Shown one piece after another: positions 14,645 to 15,000 of a DNA stretch of 15,000 bases (positions are counted from its first letter, which is position 1; the number at the start of each line of letters is the position of its first letter). The DNA is taken from the NCBI GenBank assembly GCA_016713105.1, contig JADJPS010000007.1, positions 1 to 15,000 on the forward strand, in the 5' to 3' direction. The stretch is from Devosia sp. (GTDB lineage Bacteria; Pseudomonadota; Alphaproteobacteria; Rhizobiales; Devosiaceae). The notes below the pieces were generated by a model. It was not told the origin of the DNA. It did not search any database and was given only the letters and a program-made list of their open reading frames with translations. The position numbers and the translations under genes were made by a program.

Positions 14645-15000
14645 CTATTCGTTGCGGCGTCCGCCGCCGATTGGCGCCAGCACTGCGTCCATCTGCTTGA
14701 TCAAGGCCGTCATCCTGTCCTCGGGCGGATCCGGCGTGAACACCGGCCGCGGCGTCCCCGAGGGAAAGGCCCCGAAGGTCTGGAAGAAGTCTATCATGTC
14801 CTGCAGCACCGGCATGCGGAAGCGCAGCATGGCGCCGAGCGCCAGCACCGGCTCCAGGTGCCCGAAGCCTGCGTAGTACTTCTCGGTGACCCAGACGCCG
14901 CTGGCCCTCAGCTTCTGGGCCAACGCCTCGGAATTCTGCACCCTCACGATGGGGTCCGTGGTGCCGCTGGCGAGAAAGATTGGGGGCGCGTCCGCGGTGA
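14645..15000 (-). CDS. Alpha/beta hydrolase, C-terminal part (5' end outside window)
   Basis: Only the last 117 residues are visible; the frame runs off the right edge. From the edge it reads ADAPPIFLASGTTDPIV, with the catalytic Asp at about visible residue 15, then NSEALAQKLRASGVWVTEKYYAGFGHLEPVL, with the catalytic His at about 47, and ends with a helix bearing FRMPVLQDMIDFFQTFG. This is the closing half of an alpha/beta-hydrolase fold of the carboxylesterase or kynurenine-formamidase-like kind, where Asp and His complete a Ser-Asp-His triad. The nucleophile serine and any signal peptide lie beyond the window. A GTG within the visible part (14947) is an internal codon, not the start. It is convergent with the DUF2059 gene. 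The substrate is unknown. Confidence 0.85.
   Translation of the reverse strand, partial: TADAPPIFLASGTTDPIVRVQNSEALAQKLRASGVWVTEKYYAGFGHLEPVLALGAMLRFRMPVLQDMIDFFQTFGAFPSGTPRPVFTPDPPEDRMTALIKQMDAVLAPIGGGRRNE

Overview
The window reads as chromosomal DNA of a high-G+C alphaproteobacterium. The evidence is the GC-biased codon use, frequent GTG starts, an alphaproteobacterial-type initiator tRNA, and families common in that class (DUF599 membrane protein, DUF2059 secreted protein, Sel1-repeat exported proteins, bfd-bfr pair). I cannot place it more precisely.

Left edge (1-850): the C-terminal part of a serine site-specific recombinase runs rightward straight into the 3' end of an initiator tRNA-fMet gene on the opposite strand. 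Its last codons are made from the tRNA terminator hairpin and the tRNA 3' end. This looks like the border of an integrated element, with backbone DNA to the right. The tRNA lacks two bases in its T-arm, so it may be dead.

Middle left (850-3640): a small exported protein of unknown function (-), a Tas-like aldo/keto reductase (+) and a DUF599 membrane protein (+).

Core (3650-8055): a leftward three-gene cluster of two tandem paralogous GT39/ArnT-like membrane glycosyltransferases followed by an exported Sel1-repeat protein. It is divergent from a rightward iron-storage pair, bfd (bacterioferritin-associated ferredoxin) and bfr (bacterioferritin), which overlap, then a VOC/glyoxalase-like gene (8180-9414).

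Right part (9418-15000): a second, much larger exported Sel1-repeat gene on the minus strand, split by an apparent 1-nt deletion near 11190 into two overlapping reading frames. Restored, it would encode about 1074 residues with roughly 21 Sel1 repeats and three copies of a two-cysteine N-terminal module. The 3654-4946 Sel1 gene carries one copy of the same module. Upstream lie a second aldo/keto reductase (-), a DUF2059 exported protein (+) and the C-terminal end of an alpha/beta hydrolase (-) cut by the window edge.

The points most worth a second look are the damaged tRNA-fMet/recombinase junction, the four-copy cysteine module and tandem internal duplication in the Sel1 proteins, the frameshift, and the GT-GT-Sel1 cluster. 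No CRISPR array, insertion sequence or rRNA was seen.
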